Assembly (NCBI GenBank): GCA_035762175.1
Contig: DASTPP010000024.1
Span: 1 to 51,020 of the forward strand
Direction: 5' to 3'
DNA from: DASTPP01 sp035762175
GTDB lineage: Bacteria; Myxococcota_A; Polyangia; Polyangiales; Polyangiaceae
DNA length: 51,020 bases
Shown here piece after piece: positions 49,076 to 51,020 of the stretch. A program made the translations under genes and the position numbers. Each line of letters begins with the position of its first letter. Positions within the stretch are counted from its first letter, which is position 1. The notes under the pieces were generated by a model that saw only the letters and a program-made list of their open reading frames with translations, was not told the origin of the DNA and did not search any database.

Positions 49076-49882
49076 TCACTCATCGGCCAGCCACGCCGCC
49101 CGCAGCGCCTCGCTCGCGAGCTGGAGGGTGCCGCTCGTCAGCACCACGGCCGCCGCCGCCACGACGAGCACGTGCGGCGCCCGCAGCATCACCAGCACCC
49201 CCTGCTCAAGCAGGGCCCCGAGGCTCGCCCCGTCGCGGGGCCCGAGGCCGACGAACGAGAGCGACGCCTCGCCCAGCACGACCGCGGCCGCCGCCGACCC
49301 GGCCTGGATGGCCACCGGGCCGAGGAGGTTCGGCAGCACGTGCCGGAAGACGACCCGCGCCCGCCCCGCCCCCATCGCCCGCGCCGCCTCGAGGAAGGGC
49401 GAGCCCGCGAGCACCCGCGCCTGCAAGAGCGCCATGCGCGCGAAGGGCGCCCACGCCCCCGCCGAGAAGACGATCCCGAGGTGCCAGCGCGTGGGCTCGC
49501 GCACCGAGGCGAGCAAGGTCAGCGCGAGCAGGAAGGACGGGAAGGCCTGCACGAGGTCGCAGGCGCGCCCGACCGCCCGCCCCCAGAACGCGCCGCGAAA
49601 GCCCGCCCACGCCCCGAGCGGGGTGCCGAGCAGAAAGCCCACCAGCGCCACCCCGGCGGCGAGCAAGAGCGCGCGCGAGGTCGCGTGGCTCGTCGCCGCG
49701 AGCAGGTCGACGCCCCCCTCGCCCGCCCCGAAGGGCAGCGCCGCCGAGGGCGGCTGCCACGCCCGCTCGAGCTCGAGCCGCGTCGGCGAGCGCGCCGAGC
49801 CCGCCGCGACGGCCGCCGTCGCCGCGAACCAGGCGAGCGCGGGCACGAGCCCCGCCGCCGCGCGCCGCCGCGCGGGCGACAC
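49076..49882 (-). CDS. ABC transporter permease, DppC/OppC type
   Basis: The 268-residue integral membrane protein starts at GTG 49882, directly after the stop of the other permease gene. It has an N-terminal anchor helix and the BPD permease domain: VALVGFLLGTPLGAWAGFRG, DLVQAFPSFLLALTLLASV, GAWAPFARMALLQARVLAG and the EAA-loop FLEAARAMGAGRARVVFRHV, then LPNLLGPVAIQ and GEASLSFVGLGPRDGASLGA. These are typical of peptide/nickel transporter subunit C. The ATPase subunits are not in the window. The substrate is unknown. Confidence 0.9.
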   Translation of the reverse strand: MSPARRRAAAGLVPALAWFAATAAVAAGSARSPTRLELERAWQPPSAALPFGAGEGGVDLLAATSHATSRALLLAAGVALVGFLLGTPLGAWAGFRGAFWGRAVGRACDLVQAFPSFLLALTLLASVREPTRWHLGIVFSAGAWAPFARMALLQARVLAGSPFLEAARAMGAGRARVVFRHVLPNLLGPVAIQAGSAAAAVVLGEASLSFVGLGPRDGASLGALLEQGVLVMLRAPHVLVVAAAAVVLTSGTLQLASEALRAAWLADE

Positions 49883-50872
49883 TCAGCCTCCCCCCCGGGC
49901 CCGCGGATCGAGCAGCGCGTGCGCCGCCGAGGCCGCCGCCTGCGTCGCGACGAAGAGCGCGCCGGCGACCACCACGCTCGCCTCGAGCACCGGCAGGTCG
50001 CGCGTCGCGTACGACTCGAGCATCAGCGTGCCGAGGCCCGGCCGCTCGAAGAGCCGCTCGAGCACGACGGCCCCGCCGAGCAGCGCCCCGAGCTGCGTCG
50101 CCACGACGCCCACGACCGGCGCGCACGAGGCCGGGAAGGCGTGCACCCACCAGACCCGCGCCTCGCCCCCGCCCTTCGCCCGCACCGCCGTCAGGAAGGG
50201 CGAGCGGGCCGCCTCGCGCAGCACCGCCCGCGTGACGCGCGCGACGTGCACCGAGAGCGGCAGCCCGAGCAAGAACGAGGCGAAGGCGAGGCCCCCCGCG
50301 CCCGCCGCCGGGTCGCCCGGCAGCGGCACGACGCGGGCGCGCACCGCGAGCGCGTACGTCGCGAGCGGCGCGAAGGCGAGCAGCGGCACCGCCGAGAGGC
50401 CCACGAGCGCCCGCAGCGCCCAGGCCCGGCGCGCCCCCAGCCAGGGCCCCGCCAGCAAGACCCCGAGCGCGACCCCCGCGAGCGCCCCGAACGCGGCCCC
50501 GAGCGCGGCGAGCTCGGCGGTCGCCGGCAGCACGCGCCCGACGCGCGCGAGCGCGCCCACGCCGGGCCGGTGCAGCGAGGGCCCGAGGTCGGCCGTCACG
50601 AGCCCGCGCAGAAAGCGCAGGTACTGCGCCCCGAGCGGCTCGTCGAGGTGCAGCGCCGCGCGCAGCGCGCGCCGCGACCCCTCGTCGGCCAGATCGCCCA
50701 GCACGAGCGCCGCCGGGTCGCCCGGCGCGAGCCGCAGCACCAAGAAGACCCCCGTCGCCAACGCCCACAGCGAGGCGAGCGACGCGCCGAGCGAGCCGGC
50801 GAACGCCGAAAGGTGCCGCCCGACGCGGGCCCACGACGGGGCCCTTCGGCCCGGCCCCGCCCCCGCCCTCAA
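49883..50872 (-). CDS. ABC transporter permease, DppB/OppB type
   Basis: The 329-residue product probably starts at TTG 50872, whose TTGA overlaps the stop of an upstream frame. An internal GTG is the alternative. Subunit-B features: SLWALATGVFLVLRLAPGDP near the start, DEPLGAQYLRFLRGLVTADLG, then six helices with RVLPATAELAALGAAFGALA, the EAA-loop LREAARSPFLTAVRAKGGGE and RVWWVHAFPASCAPVVGVVA. Near the end are LERLFERPGLGTLMLES and ATRDLPVLEASVVV. It forms the transmembrane channel with the neighbouring C-type subunit for import of peptides or similar solutes. Confidence 0.9.
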   Translation of the reverse strand: MRAGAGPGRRAPSWARVGRHLSAFAGSLGASLASLWALATGVFLVLRLAPGDPAALVLGDLADEGSRRALRAALHLDEPLGAQYLRFLRGLVTADLGPSLHRPGVGALARVGRVLPATAELAALGAAFGALAGVALGVLLAGPWLGARRAWALRALVGLSAVPLLAFAPLATYALAVRARVVPLPGDPAAGAGGLAFASFLLGLPLSVHVARVTRAVLREAARSPFLTAVRAKGGGEARVWWVHAFPASCAPVVGVVATQLGALLGGAVVLERLFERPGLGTLMLESYATRDLPVLEASVVVAGALFVATQAAASAAHALLDPRARGGG

Positions 50873-51020
50873 CCGCCGCCGCCGCCCCCGGCCACCCCGC
50901 CCGCCCCGGCCACCCCGCCCGCCCCGGCCGCACCCGCCGCACCCCCGGCGCCCGCTTCGCCGCCCGCCCCCCCCGCGCCCGCGGCCCCCGCCCCGCCCGC
51001 GGCCCCCGCCGCCCCGCCCT
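50869..51020 (-). CDS. C-terminal end of an unidentified protein, Gly/Ala-rich (truncated by window edge)
   Basis: A frame open from the window edge ends at TGA 50871-50869, overlapping the TTG of the permease gene. It encodes about 50 residues of almost pure Gly and Ala (GGVAGAGGVAGGGGG at the end) from 18-bp tandem repeats. It may be the tail of the transporter's substrate-binding protein or of another gene. The identity cannot be judged from here and this stretch could also be non-coding. Confidence 0.35.
   Translation of the reverse strand, partial: GGAAGAAGGAGAAGAGGAGGEAGAGGAAGAAGAGGVAGAGGVAGGGGGG

Overview
The window is extremely GC-rich, densely packed bacterial chromosome. Gene content points to a Gram-negative in or near the Myxococcota (former Deltaproteobacteria). 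Evidence: LptA/LptB, OmpP1/FadL and many lipoproteins show an outer membrane; a sigma-54/PTS cluster is arranged hpf-ptsN-hprK-rapZ-ptsH-ptsI next to rpoN; there are Hanks-type Ser/Thr kinase and PP2C signalling proteins and Cys-rich exported proteins. The lineage is inference; no rRNA gene is present. No tRNA, rRNA, CRISPR array, insertion sequence or phage gene was recognised.

Layout. 1-9.4 kb: tail of a COG3014-like protein, a SirB1/transglutaminase-like protein, a glycosyltransferase, RecX, an in-frame fusion of a nucleotidyltransferase with a sugar-nucleotide reductase, a PP2C phosphatase with a zinc ribbon and a degenerate kinase-like region, heme A synthase and an SRAP protein. 9.5-18 kb: envelope proteins, namely a Gly-rich lipoprotein, an OmpP1/FadL channel, and a three-gene unit of 5'-nucleotidase lipoprotein, second lipoprotein and predicted outer-membrane protein. 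18.3-27.1 kb: a long minus-strand block lptA-lptB, rpoN, hpf, ptsN, hprK, rapZ, ptsH, ptsI, joining LPS export, sigma-54 and the regulatory PTS. 27.1-34.1 kb: a TPR/dynamin-like GTPase, a 970-bp repeat island, an NFACT-type protein and a membrane Ser/Thr kinase. 34.2-41.6 kb: pentapeptide protein, metallo-beta-lactamase hydrolase, M23 peptidase, long-chain acyl-CoA synthetase, Lon. 41.8-45.6 kb: a lipoprotein, then hisB, hisH, a small lipoprotein, hisA. 45.3-51 kb: a minus-strand run of two Dpp/Opp-type permeases, a HEAT-repeat protein, a 2-oxoacid dehydrogenase E1 alpha and its E3 (lpdA).

Many gene pairs are joined by 4-base GTGA or TTGA stop/start overlaps, implying translational coupling.

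The most unusual material is non-coding. (1) Nine copies of a 12-bp palindrome (GACCCGCGGGTC and stepwise variants) lie at 42-43-bp intervals between 29.9 and 30.35 kb, with a second palindrome (GTCCCGGGAC type) about 21 bp away in the best units. Every core is therefore on one helical face. (2) A family of five nested-palindrome elements (about 5.5, 29.8, 30.4, 35.7 and 38.9 kb; full copies 206-300 bp) carries a hairpin whose stem varies between copies by compensatory base changes. Three of the five sit between convergent genes and run into the 3' end of the plus-strand gene. (3) A looser ~44-bp repeat lies upstream of ptsN. Two genes (acyl-CoA synthetase and hisA) run past their expected ends at an in-frame TTA followed by G, where loss of one T would create TAG.
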